Shown: piece after piece, positions 8,693 to 17,010 of the stretch | Layout: every line of letters starts with the position of its first letter | Numbering within the stretch: position 1 is the first letter of the stretch | Assembly: GCA_047602055.1 (NCBI GenBank) | Contig: JASGIG010000001.1 | Span: 806,001-870,000, forward strand | Length of the DNA stretch: 64,000 bases | From: JAODBQ01 sp047602055 | GTDB lineage: Bacteria; Actinomycetota; Acidimicrobiia; Acidimicrobiales; Ilumatobacteraceae | Direction: 5' to 3' | Translations under genes and position numbers: made by a program | Notes under the pieces: model-generated | The model's database searches: none | The model's input: the letters and a program-made list of their open reading frames with translations, nothing else | What the model was told of the DNA's origin: nothing

Positions 8693-9355
8693 GTGACAGA
8701 GCGCTCCGCATGGCAGTCCGCGCTGGCGCACGAGGCACGAGCCGCACCCGAGCTGGCGTCGTTCGCGGTGGCGACAGGCCCGCTGCTGCTGACGTCGCCC
8801 CGTGGCGACGGGCACACGGTGATCGTGCTGCCGGGCTTCGGCGGCGACGACGTGACCACCACTCCCCTGCGCTGGTTCCTCGGCCGGCTCGGCTACCGCG
8901 CCATCGGCTGGGGCCTCGGTCGCAACATGGGCTTCGACCGGCGTGTCGCCGCCGGGCTCGACGAGCTGCTCACCGAGACCTCGTCCGCGGCTCGCCCGGC
9001 AAGCCTCGTCGGCTGGAGCCTCGGTGGCGTCCAGGCCCTCGACGCGGCCCGCCGGCGTTCGGCGCGGGTGCGCGCGATCGTCACCCTCGGCAGCCCGCTC
9101 ATCGGGCGCTTCCCACCCGCCGGTGTGCCGACGACGTCGATCCACAGCCGCACCGATGCGATCGTGCCGTGGCGGGCCTCCCTCCTGACGGAGGCGTCAC
9201 TGCACGAGAACGTCGAGGTCAACGGCAGCCACCTCGGCCTCGGCCACAACCCCGCCGTCGCCCTCATCGTCGCCGACCGCCTCGCCCAACGCCCCGGCGC
9301 CTGGCAGCCGTTCCGCCCACCGAACTGGGCCCGCCGCTTTCTCCCCGCCGCCTAG
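8693..9355 (+). CDS. Alpha/beta hydrolase (lipase/PGAP1-like)
   Basis: 220 residues from GTG 8693, chosen for GATGAGG just upstream; the open frame extends further only through the palindrome array. Features: an oxyanion-type loop VIVLPGFGGDD, the nucleophile elbow LVGWSLGGVQAL with Ser as nucleophile, a late Asp in SIHSRTDAIVPW and His in NGSHLGLGHNP. Together these make a plausible Ser-Asp-His triad. There is no clear signal peptide. The family covers lipases and esterases; the substrate is unknown. Its stop overlaps the convergent gene that ends at 9352. Confidence 0.75.
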   Translation: MTERSAWQSALAHEARAAPELASFAVATGPLLLTSPRGDGHTVIVLPGFGGDDVTTTPLRWFLGRLGYRAIGWGLGRNMGFDRRVAAGLDELLTETSSAARPASLVGWSLGGVQALDAARRRSARVRAIVTLGSPLIGRFPPAGVPTTSIHSRTDAIVPWRASLLTEASLHENVEVNGSHLGLGHNPAVALIVADRLAQRPGAWQPFRPPNWARRFLPAA

Positions 9356-10026
9356 CCCAGGTCGCTGTCGAGCACCGGGAGCCCTTCCTCGAGCTCGCCG
9401 ATGCGGTTGCCGTCGGCGTCGGCGTCGGTGTCGTAGATCACCGTGCTGCCGAGTTCGACCGGCCCGCTGGTGGTGGCCGTAGACGTCGTGGACGAAGCCG
9501 ATGACGACCCGTCACGGCCGACCGGCATGATCTGCGGGCGGTGCGCCGGATCGCTCATGTCCCAGGTCTGGCCGCCGATGATCCAGTCGGCTCCGGCCTC
9601 CGTCGGCGGGATGGTGTCGCCGATCGCCAGCTCCGGTTCCGCCGTGCCGAACGACGGCTCGTGCAGCGGGAAGTCGGTGACGTACTCGCTGCCGTCGACG
9701 GTGAAGTGCAGCTGCCGTGGCGTGGCCGGATCGGTCTCGTTGCAGCTCCAGACGCGGAACGCCCCGACCGGCGCGGCATCGGCTGCTTGCAGGTCGCAGA
9801 CCGGCCGATCGTCGGCGTCGACCAGGGAGAGGTCGACGCCCTCGGGAGCCAGGATCGTCAGATCGAGCCGGGCGATCCGTGCCCCCGTGGAGTCGAGCCG
9901 CTCGTCGGCGATCGCCGTCAGGCCCGGGTAGTCCCAGCAGCCGATGCTGGTCCCGCCATTGCAGGCACAGCTGTCCGTTCTCGCGCCAGCCGTCGACGGC
10001 ACCGCTGCCCGAACCTCGCTCATCAT
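9352..10026 (-). CDS. Hypothetical protein, acidic Thr/Ser-rich C-terminus
   Basis: ATG 10026 (or 10023), 24 bp after the C40-like gene, so probably co-transcribed with it. The N-terminal third has several Cys (DSCACNGGTSIGCWDYPG, PVCDLQAADA, VWSCNETDP), suggesting an extracytoplasmic disulphide-bonded domain, but no signal peptide or lipobox is visible and the start could be wrong. The tail has STTSTATTSGP and ends in acidic IYDTDADADGNRIGELEEG. No family recognised. It overlaps the convergent hydrolase gene by 4 bp. Confidence 0.5.
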   Translation of the reverse strand: MMSEVRAAVPSTAGARTDSCACNGGTSIGCWDYPGLTAIADERLDSTGARIARLDLTILAPEGVDLSLVDADDRPVCDLQAADAAPVGAFRVWSCNETDPATPRQLHFTVDGSEYVTDFPLHEPSFGTAEPELAIGDTIPPTEAGADWIIGGQTWDMSDPAHRPQIMPVGRDGSSSASSTTSTATTSGPVELGSTVIYDTDADADGNRIGELEEGLPVLDSDLG

Positions 10027-10049
10027 GACGACAACACGCCGCCCACCCC

Positions 10050-10645
10050 TCAAGTGATGATCGACGGCACCCGCTGGCCGGCCTTCCCGAAGCGCTTGAA
10101 ACCGATCCGGGTCCGATACCGCGCTCGATCTGCGAACTTGGCAAACCCCCACACTGTCGGACGACCGACCTCGGCGCAGAGGTGCAGCACCCTGTCGTCA
10201 TCGACGACCACCCCGACGTGGGCACCCCACGGGTCGCCCGTGCGGGCGAAGAGGGCCAGGTCCAGCGGCTCAGCACGATCCGCGACCTCGCTGAGCTCGG
10301 TGTCGTCCCACAGCTCGCTGGAGCGCCAAGGCGGAACGCAGAACCCGAAATGCTGCAGGACTGCGTAGGCGAACCGCTGACAGTTCGCTCCCTCGGCCAG
10401 ACCGATGTCGGTCCGCTGACCGGGCACCATGCGCCCGTCGTAGACGACGGCAAACAGGTCCAGAGGAAGCCGCGCCCGCACGTCCACGACACGCAGCATC
10501 CCGCATCTGCCAGTCGTCGGTCGAGCGCGTTCGTAGATGACGAACGTGAAACTGTCCCGCTCATCGTTGGAGATGCGCGACCAGACGGCGGGTCGATCGA
10601 CGGGAACACGGCGTCACCGTCGACCTCGCGGTACAGGTGCGTCAC
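10050..10645 (-). CDS. NlpC/P60-like (C40) hydrolase, frameshifted near 10590
   Basis: The C-terminal 149 residues hold a NlpC/P60-type core: Cys in EGANCQRFAYAVLQHFGF and His in WGAHVGVVVDDDRVLHL, giving the Cys-His pair of C40 peptidases or related amide hydrolases. GTG 10645 opens MTHLYREVDGDAVFPSIDP. The sequence then jumps frame to AVWSRISNDERDSFTFVIYE, which runs into the core, so the true protein is about 198 residues. There is no signal peptide, so a cytosolic amidase role is possible. The next gene lies 24 bp downstream. Confidence 0.6.
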
Positions 10646-10765
10646 TCGACGGAGATCGGAGCGGGAATCGCCGCGTGGGGGTCGCAGCCCTCGATCGAGT
10701 GTCCTCGAGACAATGCCGCATCGAAGTCAGAGGCTCGTGCTGCCACCTGGCATGAGGCGGGTCAG

Positions 10766-11195
10766 TCAGGCGGTGAGGCGAGCGAGTTGCGGGAGGTCGA
10801 TCTGGGCCCACACGCCGTCACCAGCTCGGCGGACGACGCTCGCCTGAAGCGGCTCGACCTCGTCGTCGCCGACACTGACCCAGTCACCGGGCTGTGGGTC
10901 GAATGAGCTGTCCGCCGCGCGAGGCCCGTCAGAGATGCGCGTCTCGACGACGAGGTCCCCACCGACCTCGTTCGGGTCGTAGCTCAGGTCGTAGCCGCCA
11001 GCCGCAGGTTCGTCGTACCGATCGAGGCCGCGGCGTCCAGACCGGGCTGTCGATCGGACCGACGAACACACTCCGCACCCGGGCGAACTGCATTGGTGTC
11101 GGTTCGGAGAGCACGACGGTCCAGTGAGGATGGCTCAAGGTCGGCAACACAGGAAAGCCCGCGGCCAACGACCTCGCAGCCTCGGCGGTGAGCAC
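10766..11195 (-). CDS. Hypothetical protein, frameshifted near 11030
   Basis: GTG 11195 reads MLTAEAARSLAAGFPVLPTL and on to FVGPIDSPVWTP. Protein-like sequence then continues in the next frame (GLDRYDEPAAGGYDLSYDPN to WAQIDLPQLARLTA) to the stop at 10766. The junction falls in cgcggcctcg. The total is about 142 residues. The second half has a small beta-rich look (PGDWVSVGDDEVEPLQASVV). No family recognised. It is the last chromosomal gene before the tRNA fragment. Start and exact extent are uncertain. Confidence 0.4.
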
Positions 11196-11373
11196 CTTGG
11201 GCCGGTCGAGGATGGCGCACCACCATCAACAACCCACGCGGGGCGACATCGCGGAGTTGCATCGGCTCAAGCACGGCGCACAGTACCGCGCGGCGATCAC
11301 AGGCTTCGTGCGCCGATTCAGCCGGCGAATCATCGTGGAGACCAGGCCGAGCCAGCGTTGCGGCGCTTTGCGG

Positions 11374-11415
11374 TGGGGCTAGCAAGAATCGAACTTGCGA
11401 CCTCATCCTTATCAG
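11374..11415 (-). other. tRNA-Ile(GAU) 3' fragment, probable attachment site
   Basis: On the minus strand, bases from the anticodon loop (CTGATAA, anticodon GAU) to the acceptor end are intact: 3' anticodon stem ggatg, variable aggtc, T-arm gcaag-ttcgatt-cttgc and acceptor tagcccca. The 5' half (acceptor ggggcta, D-arm) is absent, so this is not a working tRNA. Such 3' tRNA duplications are left when an integrase inserts an element into a tRNA gene. The integrase sits 160 bp away. A full tRNA-Ile is expected at the far end of the element. Confidence 0.75.
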
Positions 11416-11574
11416 AGAGTTGCAGCAGTCCTGAGCCGTTCTGTCCCGTCCTGCGCCGTGCCATCGCGTGGCTACTGAGCTGGGATAATAGGTCTAGACC
11501 GTTCTCGTCCGTGATGAACAGGTCTGCACGAGCTGTGCACCTGGTGTGCACTCGCCAGGTCTACGTTGACGGTC

Positions 11575-12672
11575 ATGGCGTCGATCGTGACCAAGCGCTT
11601 GAGCACCGGCAAGAGCGCCTACCTCGTCCGCTTCAGGACCGCCGACGGTGTCCAGCGGGGCAAGCAGTTCGAGCGCCGGCGTGATGCCGAGCGCTACGCC
11701 AACCTCGTCGAGGTCGACGTCGCACAGGGCTCGTGGGTCGACCCACGCCTCGGACGCATCACCGTCGGCGAGTGGTTCGAACGCTGGTGGCCGACCGTGA
11801 CCAACCTGCGCGCCACCACCCGCGCGCGTGACGAAGCGTCGTTCCGCACCCATGTGCTGCCCCGCTTCGCCACGACGCCACTCGGCCGGCTCGACCGCAC
11901 CGCCCTACGCGAGTGGGTCACAGACCTGTCCGACCCCGCCGGCAAGGCGCTCGCACCCGCAACCGTCGTGAAGGCCGCCCAGGTGTTCAACAAGGTCGTG
12001 CGCGCCGCCGTCGAGGACCGCGTCATCGCCCACAACCCCGTCGAGAACCTGCCCGTGCCGGCCGTGCCCCGAGACGAGATGCGCTTCCTCACCCCGGACG
12101 AACTCTGGAAGCTCGCCAACACCATCGACCCGCGCTACCGCGGCCTCGTCCTGCTCGGCGGCTACGGCGGCCTTCGCATCGGCGAGATGCTGGCCTTGCG
12201 CTGGCAGGCCGTTGACGAGACGAACAGCCGCGTCAACGTCACGTCCACGCTTACCGACCTCGCCGGGCACCTCTCCTTCGGGCCGCCGAAGACGAAGGCG
12301 TCGGTCCGCATGGTGACACTGCCGCGATTCGTCATCGACGAACTCACCGCCAACACGCCGGGCACACCATCACCGGATGCGCTGGTGTTCCGATCACCCG
12401 AAGGCCACACGATCCGTCCGGGTCTGCTCCGTCGCCGCTTCTGGACCCCAGCCGTTGCAACGGCGCAGCTCGCCCCGCTCAGGATCCACGACCTGCGCCA
12501 CACCGCGATCGCCCTCTGGATCGCCGCCGGCGCCAACCCCAAACAGATCGCCACCCGCGCCGGGCACACCAGCGTCGCCGTCGTCCTCGACCGCTACGGC
12601 CACCTACTTCCCCAACACGACGACCCACTCATCCAAGCCCTCGAAGCTCAGGGGCGAAGCGCATTTTTGTGA
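11575..12672 (+). CDS. Tyrosine recombinase / integrase
   Basis: 365 residues. The N-terminal arm-binding domain (VTKRLSTGKSAYLVRFRTAD) and SAM-like core-binding domain (ITVGEWFERWWPTVTNLRAT) precede a catalytic domain. Conserved residues: Arg in GGYGGLRIGEMLALRW, HxxR in LRIHDLRHTAIALWI, His in ATRAGHTSVAVVLDRYGHL. The catalytic Tyr is best matched by that DRYGH. ATG 11575 is preferred over an upstream TTG. It integrates and excises an element at an attachment site, here most likely the tRNA-Ile fragment just upstream. The 5' region carries tgtgcac repeats (11534-11551) that may be arm-type sites. The next 228 bp hold nothing supportable. Confidence 0.92.
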   Translation: MASIVTKRLSTGKSAYLVRFRTADGVQRGKQFERRRDAERYANLVEVDVAQGSWVDPRLGRITVGEWFERWWPTVTNLRATTRARDEASFRTHVLPRFATTPLGRLDRTALREWVTDLSDPAGKALAPATVVKAAQVFNKVVRAAVEDRVIAHNPVENLPVPAVPRDEMRFLTPDELWKLANTIDPRYRGLVLLGGYGGLRIGEMLALRWQAVDETNSRVNVTSTLTDLAGHLSFGPPKTKASVRMVTLPRFVIDELTANTPGTPSPDALVFRSPEGHTIRPGLLRRRFWTPAVATAQLAPLRIHDLRHTAIALWIAAGANPKQIATRAGHTSVAVVLDRYGHLLPQHDDPLIQALEAQGRSAFL

Positions 12673-14246
12673 TCGCGCATGCGCCCACCCAGCCTTGAGG
12701 ATGTGAGCCGATCGACGAGTTCAAGGTGGTCGAAGAACGACTCGCTGAGCGTCTCGGGACCACACTTCTGCGGTGCGAGCGGACAACGAGTTCACCTGCC
12801 GAGGAAGGCGAGCGCCAGCGCGTTTACATGTCCGCCGGACCCGTCAGTGAAGCGGCGACTCAGCCCAGTAGCGCATTCGATCCCGAGCGGTGGCCGAACC
12901 TCAGGGTGGGTTCGCCGCCGCGGTTGTACATGGGCGGCGGGTCGTGCGAAGCGGGAATCGGGCCGCCCCGGACGTGGGGCGGACCAAGAGCGCTCCGGGG
13001 ACTCGCACGATGAGTTCGAGCGGGTCGTAATCTGAGGATGTCGAATCAAAGACGGCTTCCCCAAGGACAGAAGGCGCTCCCGCTCGTCTTCGTGCACGAT
13101 CGACAGCTTCGACGACCCAAACGAGACGCGGGAGGCGGGCCAGCCGATACTCCCGGACGGTCACAGAGTCGAGACCGCGACTTGTTGCGGATGTCTTGAA
13201 CGCGGTCGACGTGATCGCATAGGTGCGGAACGTCACGCGTCCGCGCTCGTAGAGCGCGTGAAGCGCTGAGCGCGTCGAGACGAGTCCCTGCGAAACCGCT
13301 TCTCGAGACACGGCAAGAAGATATTGACAACCGGCCTGCTCAGCTGGTTCCGGTGCGAGCCAGAGCTTTTCCGGGACGGGCGCGATCAGCAATGTCCACC
13401 AACCGTAGGAGTCGCCGGTTGCGGGATCGGTGTCCGCGAGGACGTCGTTGACGACCAGATACGGGCCTCTCTGGTCATCGTGGCGTATGAATCGGATCCA
13501 GTCGGTGGTTCCGGGTCTCGCCTCGCGGTCGTAGCCGATCAGAGTGAATGCATGGTCGTACGTGCCGACCAAGACTGGGAAGCCAGAGTTGATGTATCGA
13601 CATGCCACGGCAATGATGCGCGTGTCCCATTCGCCGGGATTCTGGTCGGTCGTGTGCGGAGGGGGCGGCTGCGCAGGGTCTGGGGTTGGTAGTTCGCCCA
13701 TCCGGTACACGAGCGGCGGGAGACCGAGATCGCGGAGGAGGTTTGAGAGCTGCAGGCCGGTCAAGCCTTGTGACGGCAATGGTCGGCCTTCCGACACGTT
13801 GGCATCCGCGAGGAGTGTGAAGTCGGCCATCACTCGCCGATGGGTGTCTTGACGGAGCGCTGCGGCGTAGTGGCACGTCCAGGCGGCGACGTGTGCGCAG
13901 CGACCAAACGGCGCGTTCTGCTCGGCGAACGGGACAGCGCTGACCGCGAGGCGCTGACCGAAGAAGCTGACGGTGCACTCGACGGCGGTGCGAATGGCTG
14001 GGGCGAGGTCCGGGGGAGGTGCCAGCATGGTGCGTCCAACGCGCCCAAGCCAGGATGGTCGTACGACCATGAAGCCGAGGTATCCGTGATCGTCAGGTAG
14101 TTGCCATAGGTCGCGAACTCTGAGTGACTGACGGAAGAAGTGCAGGCGGTGAGCAGTGTCTGGGACCGCTGCGAAGGTCTTCGACAAGAACGCTGAGTAC
14201 TCGCTGCGATAGTCCTCGTCGAGGTAGCGAGTCTCGATCACGAGCG

Positions 14247-15635
14247 GATGGCGTCCCGTCTCGTGGTGTAGGTGACCACGTGCGTTCCCGTCGGCTGTGG
14301 GTCAGTTTCGGGGTGCTGCGGGCAAGGCTAGTTCGGCGTTGTTGTCGGTGAGCTCGGCGACGGAAGCGGCGGCGATGTAGCGGCGTTCGGCGGCGATCAT
14401 CTCGTCGTTGATCTCGACGAGGAGGGCTCCGACGAGACGGATCACGGACTGCTTGTCGGGGAAGATCCCGACGACGTCGGTGCGTCGCTTGAGCTCGCGG
14501 TTGAGGCGTTCGATTGGGTTGTTCGACCAGATCTTCGACCAGTGCGCTGGCGGGAAGCCGGTGTAGGCGAGCACGTCTGCCTCCATCGCTTCGAGCCGCT
14601 CGGCGACTGCGGGCGCGTAGGGGCGCAGTTGGTCGACGACACCGCGCAGCTGGGCGCGGGCGGTGTCGGCGTCGGGTTGGGCGAACACGGTGCGGATCAG
14701 GGCGGCGATCATCTGACGGTGGCGGTGTTGGGCCGCGGCGAGCAGGTTGCGTATCGCGTGGACGCGGCAGCGTTGCCAGGCGGCGCCTTGCAGGCTGCGC
14801 CGGATCGCCTTGACCAGACCGGCGTGCGCATCGGACACGACCAGGCGCACACCGCCCAGGCCGCGGTCGGTCAGGCTGGTGAGGAACTCGCGCCAGAACG
14901 TCTCGTTCTCCGAGTCGCCGACGTCGACACCGAGTACCTCGCGGTGCCCGTCAGCGCGTAGGCCGGTGGCGATCACGACGGCCTTGGACACGACGTGGCG
15001 GTGCTCGCGGACGTGGACGTAGGTGGCGTCGAGCCAGACGTAGATGAACGGCTGGTGATCGAGCCGGCGGGTGCGCAGCACGTTGACGTCGGCGTCGATG
15101 CCGGCGCAGATCCGTGACACGGTCGACTTCGACACGCCCGAGTCGCAGCCGAGCGCTTTGACGAGGTCGTCGACCTTCCGGGTCGAGGTACCGGTGATGT
15201 ACGCGGTCATGATCACCGCCCACAGGGCACGGTCGACGCGTCGGCGCGGCTCGAGCAACTCGGGGAAGAAGCTGCCGGTGCGCAGCTTCGGGATCGCGAC
15301 CTCGACGTCACCCGCCGGCGTGGAGACCAGCTTGGGGCGGTGCCCGTTGCGCAACGCGGTGCGCTCCGGGCTGTGCTCGCCGGGGCCGGCGCCGATCGTC
15401 GCGGTGAGCTCGGCTTCGATCAGCTCCTGCAACGCGGCGGCGAGGATGTCGCGCAACGACGTCGACAACGACGCGTCGCTGCCGGCAAGCCGCGCGGCAA
15501 GGTCAGACAGGGCAAACTCTCGGGTGGTCATCGTGCGTCCTTCTCGTTGGCTTGGTCGCTTCCGAGAATCGCACGATGACCACCATCACCCCAGCGATGG
15601 TCGAGGCCTCCTACACCACGTGATGGGACTCACTC
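14247..15635. mobile_element. IS256-family insertion sequence, copy A
   Basis: 1389 bp, transposase on the minus strand. Terminal inverted repeats are related: gatggcgtcccgtctcgtgg on the left and, read inward from the right, gagtgagtcccatcacgtgg; both continue as tgtagg. The exact 8-bp target duplication cacgagcg lies at 14239-14246 and 15636-15643. Same length as copies B and C; its transposase is identical in protein sequence to copy B and in opposite orientation. Confidence 0.92.
14302..15531 (-). CDS. IS256-family (Mutator-type) transposase, copy A
   Basis: 409 residues. Features of the IS256/MULE DDE group: helix-rich N-terminus (LRDILAAALQELIEAELTAT), the substrate-recognition block TGTSTRKVDDLVKALGCDSG, first Asp in YVWLDATYVHVREHRHV, second Asp in LGGVRLVVSDAHAGLVKAIR, the C/H motif QRCRVHAIRNLL and Glu in WSNNPIERLNRELKRRTDVV. 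All catalytic residues look intact, so it is probably active. It moves the IS by cut/copy mechanisms with 8-bp duplications, as seen here. Confidence 0.93.
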   Translation of the reverse strand: MTTREFALSDLAARLAGSDASLSTSLRDILAAALQELIEAELTATIGAGPGEHSPERTALRNGHRPKLVSTPAGDVEVAIPKLRTGSFFPELLEPRRRVDRALWAVIMTAYITGTSTRKVDDLVKALGCDSGVSKSTVSRICAGIDADVNVLRTRRLDHQPFIYVWLDATYVHVREHRHVVSKAVVIATGLRADGHREVLGVDVGDSENETFWREFLTSLTDRGLGGVRLVVSDAHAGLVKAIRRSLQGAAWQRCRVHAIRNLLAAAQHRHRQMIAALIRTVFAQPDADTARAQLRGVVDQLRPYAPAVAERLEAMEADVLAYTGFPPAHWSKIWSNNPIERLNRELKRRTDVVGIFPDKQSVIRLVGALLVEINDEMIAAERRYIAAASVAELTDNNAELALPAAPRN

Positions 15636-15801
15636 CACGAGCGTCGTGGCTCCCCCGGCCCGTACCACCTCGAGGCAGCGCTCGAACGGTCGTGGGTTGA
15701 GTGCCGGATACCGGTTCCGCAGTTTCTCCCAGTCCGCGGCCGTCCGAAGCGGGACGAGTTCGGCCGGATCGGGCGACTCCCAGTCGCTCACGCAAGCCGA
15801 T

Positions 15802-15999
15802 TCAGCTCATGCGCAGCGACGCAGAGCTGGCTTCTGCATCGCGTCGAATTCGCGCGAGGCGATCGAGGTCTTGTCGCAACGCGGTCCGCTGGTCATCGTT
15901 CAGGAGATCCTTGGCGCGGCCGAGCTGCCTGGAGCCCGCTGGTGAACTGGGCAGCACTCTCACTCCGTGGTTCTTCGAAGCCGTCTTCTTCGTCCCCAT
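15802..15999 (-). CDS. Small basic protein, hypothetical
   Basis: 65 residues from ATG 15999 (alternative ATG 16011): MGTKKTASKNHGVRVLPSSP and then a helical, charged C-terminal half (AKDLLNDDQRTALRQDLDRL, ARIRRDAEASS). It ends 10 bp before the interrupted peptidase-like gene, so it was the first gene of that pair. The helical tail could be a dimerisation or partner-binding segment, as in antitoxin-like proteins, but nothing proves this. No clear ribosome-binding site, so the start is uncertain. Confidence 0.45.
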   Translation of the reverse strand: MGTKKTASKNHGVRVLPSSPAGSRQLGRAKDLLNDDQRTALRQDLDRLARIRRDAEASSASLRMS

Positions 16000-16395
16000 C
16001 TGCGGCAGCATATGACCGCGAGGACGAGCCGACGGTGACGGACGTCTCGAGCTTAGACGCGAAGTGGTCTGCCACAACGAGGGCATCGACAGCCGGTCGG
16101 TGAGGATGGGGACGCGAACGCCACCGGAAGATCCTCGAATCTGCAGACCGAGCAGCGCAGCGTTCGGACCCGTACGGTCGTCTTGATCCGGACCGGGACG
16201 CGGACAGTGCGGGCCATCACCGACCTCGCTTCGGACGAGGTGCTCGCTGTGACAGGGCGCTCGCGGCCGCCGTCTTGGACGCACTACCCGTGCGACCATC
16301 ACGCAGCACCTTCGATGCTGCGCTCGCCGCATGGGCGCTGGTCTGACATGACTTGCTCATGTTCATCCAACCTTTCACTGAGGGGAACGTCATCA
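16000..16395. other. Gap without a supported gene
   Basis: About 400 bp between the divergent small gene (start 15999) and the XRE gene. Open frames here are arginine-rich shadows. The right end turns AT-rich (16380-16445) and holds the XRE operator. It probably carries both promoters. Confidence 0.4.
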
Positions 16396-16431
16396 ACGAT
16401 AGTGTACGTCTGCGCCCATGTCAACTATCGT
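16396..16431. promoter_or_regulatory. Inverted repeat upstream of the XRE gene
   Basis: Perfect 7-bp inverted repeat acgatag (16396-16402) / ctatcgt (16425-16431), each arm followed by gtgtac-type sequence, in an AT-rich patch ending 14 bp before the XRE start codon. Position and symmetry fit an autoregulatory operator overlapping the promoter. Confidence 0.45.
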
Positions 16432-16445
16432 GTACATTGGCGCCA

Positions 16446-16820
16446 ATGGGTGACGAGGGCGACCGAGGTCAGCTGGGGCGTGAACTGTCCGACGCGCGCG
16501 CCGCACTCGACGAATCGCTCAAGACCGTGGGGTCGGCCGCAGGGGTGAGCGCCACCTACCTGCAGAAGCTGGAGCGAGGACAAGTCGACACCCCGTCACC
16601 GCGCATCCTTCGCGCGCTGGCAGCTCATCTCGGCCTGCCGTACCGGCGGCTGATGGAACTGGCGGGGTATGAAGTGCCCAACGGTACGACGTCGAGTTCG
16701 GGTGCATTAAGCCAGACACTCGCGTCCGCCAGGCTCAGTCGCACCGAGGAACGGGCGGTCGCTGCGTTTGTGGACCACCTCGTGGAACAACGCGGTCGAC
16801 CGAAGCAACGACGGCCATAG
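16446..16820 (+). CDS. XRE-family transcriptional regulator
   Basis: 124 residues from ATG 16446. A lambda-repressor-like HTH (LKTVGSAAGVSATYLQKLER, GQVDTPSPRILRALAAHLGL) is followed by MELAGYEVPNG and a short C-terminal helix (SRTEERAVAAFVDHLVEQ). It stands between the peptidase-like operon and the DUF262 gene in a defence-type region; such regulators often silence phage-defence or toxin genes. A longer frame from 16353 crosses the inverted repeat and is not preferred. DNA target and ligand are unknown. Confidence 0.8.
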   Translation: MGDEGDRGQLGRELSDARAALDESLKTVGSAAGVSATYLQKLERGQVDTPSPRILRALAAHLGLPYRRLMELAGYEVPNGTTSSSGALSQTLASARLSRTEERAVAAFVDHLVEQRGRPKQRRP

Positions 16821-17010
16821 CCCGCTGCACCTGCCAGTCCGCTCACCAGCTGCAGGTGGTTGAGCCTGCGCTGACAACTCGCCTAGTCCCGAGGATCAGC
16901 AATCGCCCTTGGAGAGCGCATCTCTCCAGGCTGGTGACGTGAGGAACGAGACCGGCGACGATCTTTCATTCACCAGCCGCACACCCAGTGCCGTCTCATC
17001 GATGATGGCG

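Larger units (their letters stand above)
12901..15791 (-). pseudogene. Putative papain-like cysteine peptidase, split by IS copy A
   Basis: Removing IS 14247-15635 and one copy of its target duplication restores one frame. GTG 15791 (MSDWESPDPAELVPLRTAAD) runs through FERCLEVVRAGGATTLVIET, across the insertion point, into RYLDEDYRSEYSAFLSKTFA and on to 12901, about 498 residues. Candidate catalytic elements are Cys in FGRCAHVAAWTCHYAAALR and His in GTYDHAFTLIGYD, with Asn in PYLVVNDVL. This layout resembles clan CA peptidases, but no named family is recognised. The upstream gene ends 10 bp before the start, so they were one operon. The 3' piece still has a GTG (14241) and could make an N-truncated product. 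Confidence 0.65.

Noticed and set aside
11330..11460. Complete functional tRNA gene
   Set aside because: No 5' acceptor or D-arm matches the intact 3' part; only a fragment.
14241..15795. Composite transposon formed by IS copies A and B
   Set aside because: Each copy has its own exact 8-bp duplication and interrupts a different gene, so they inserted independently.
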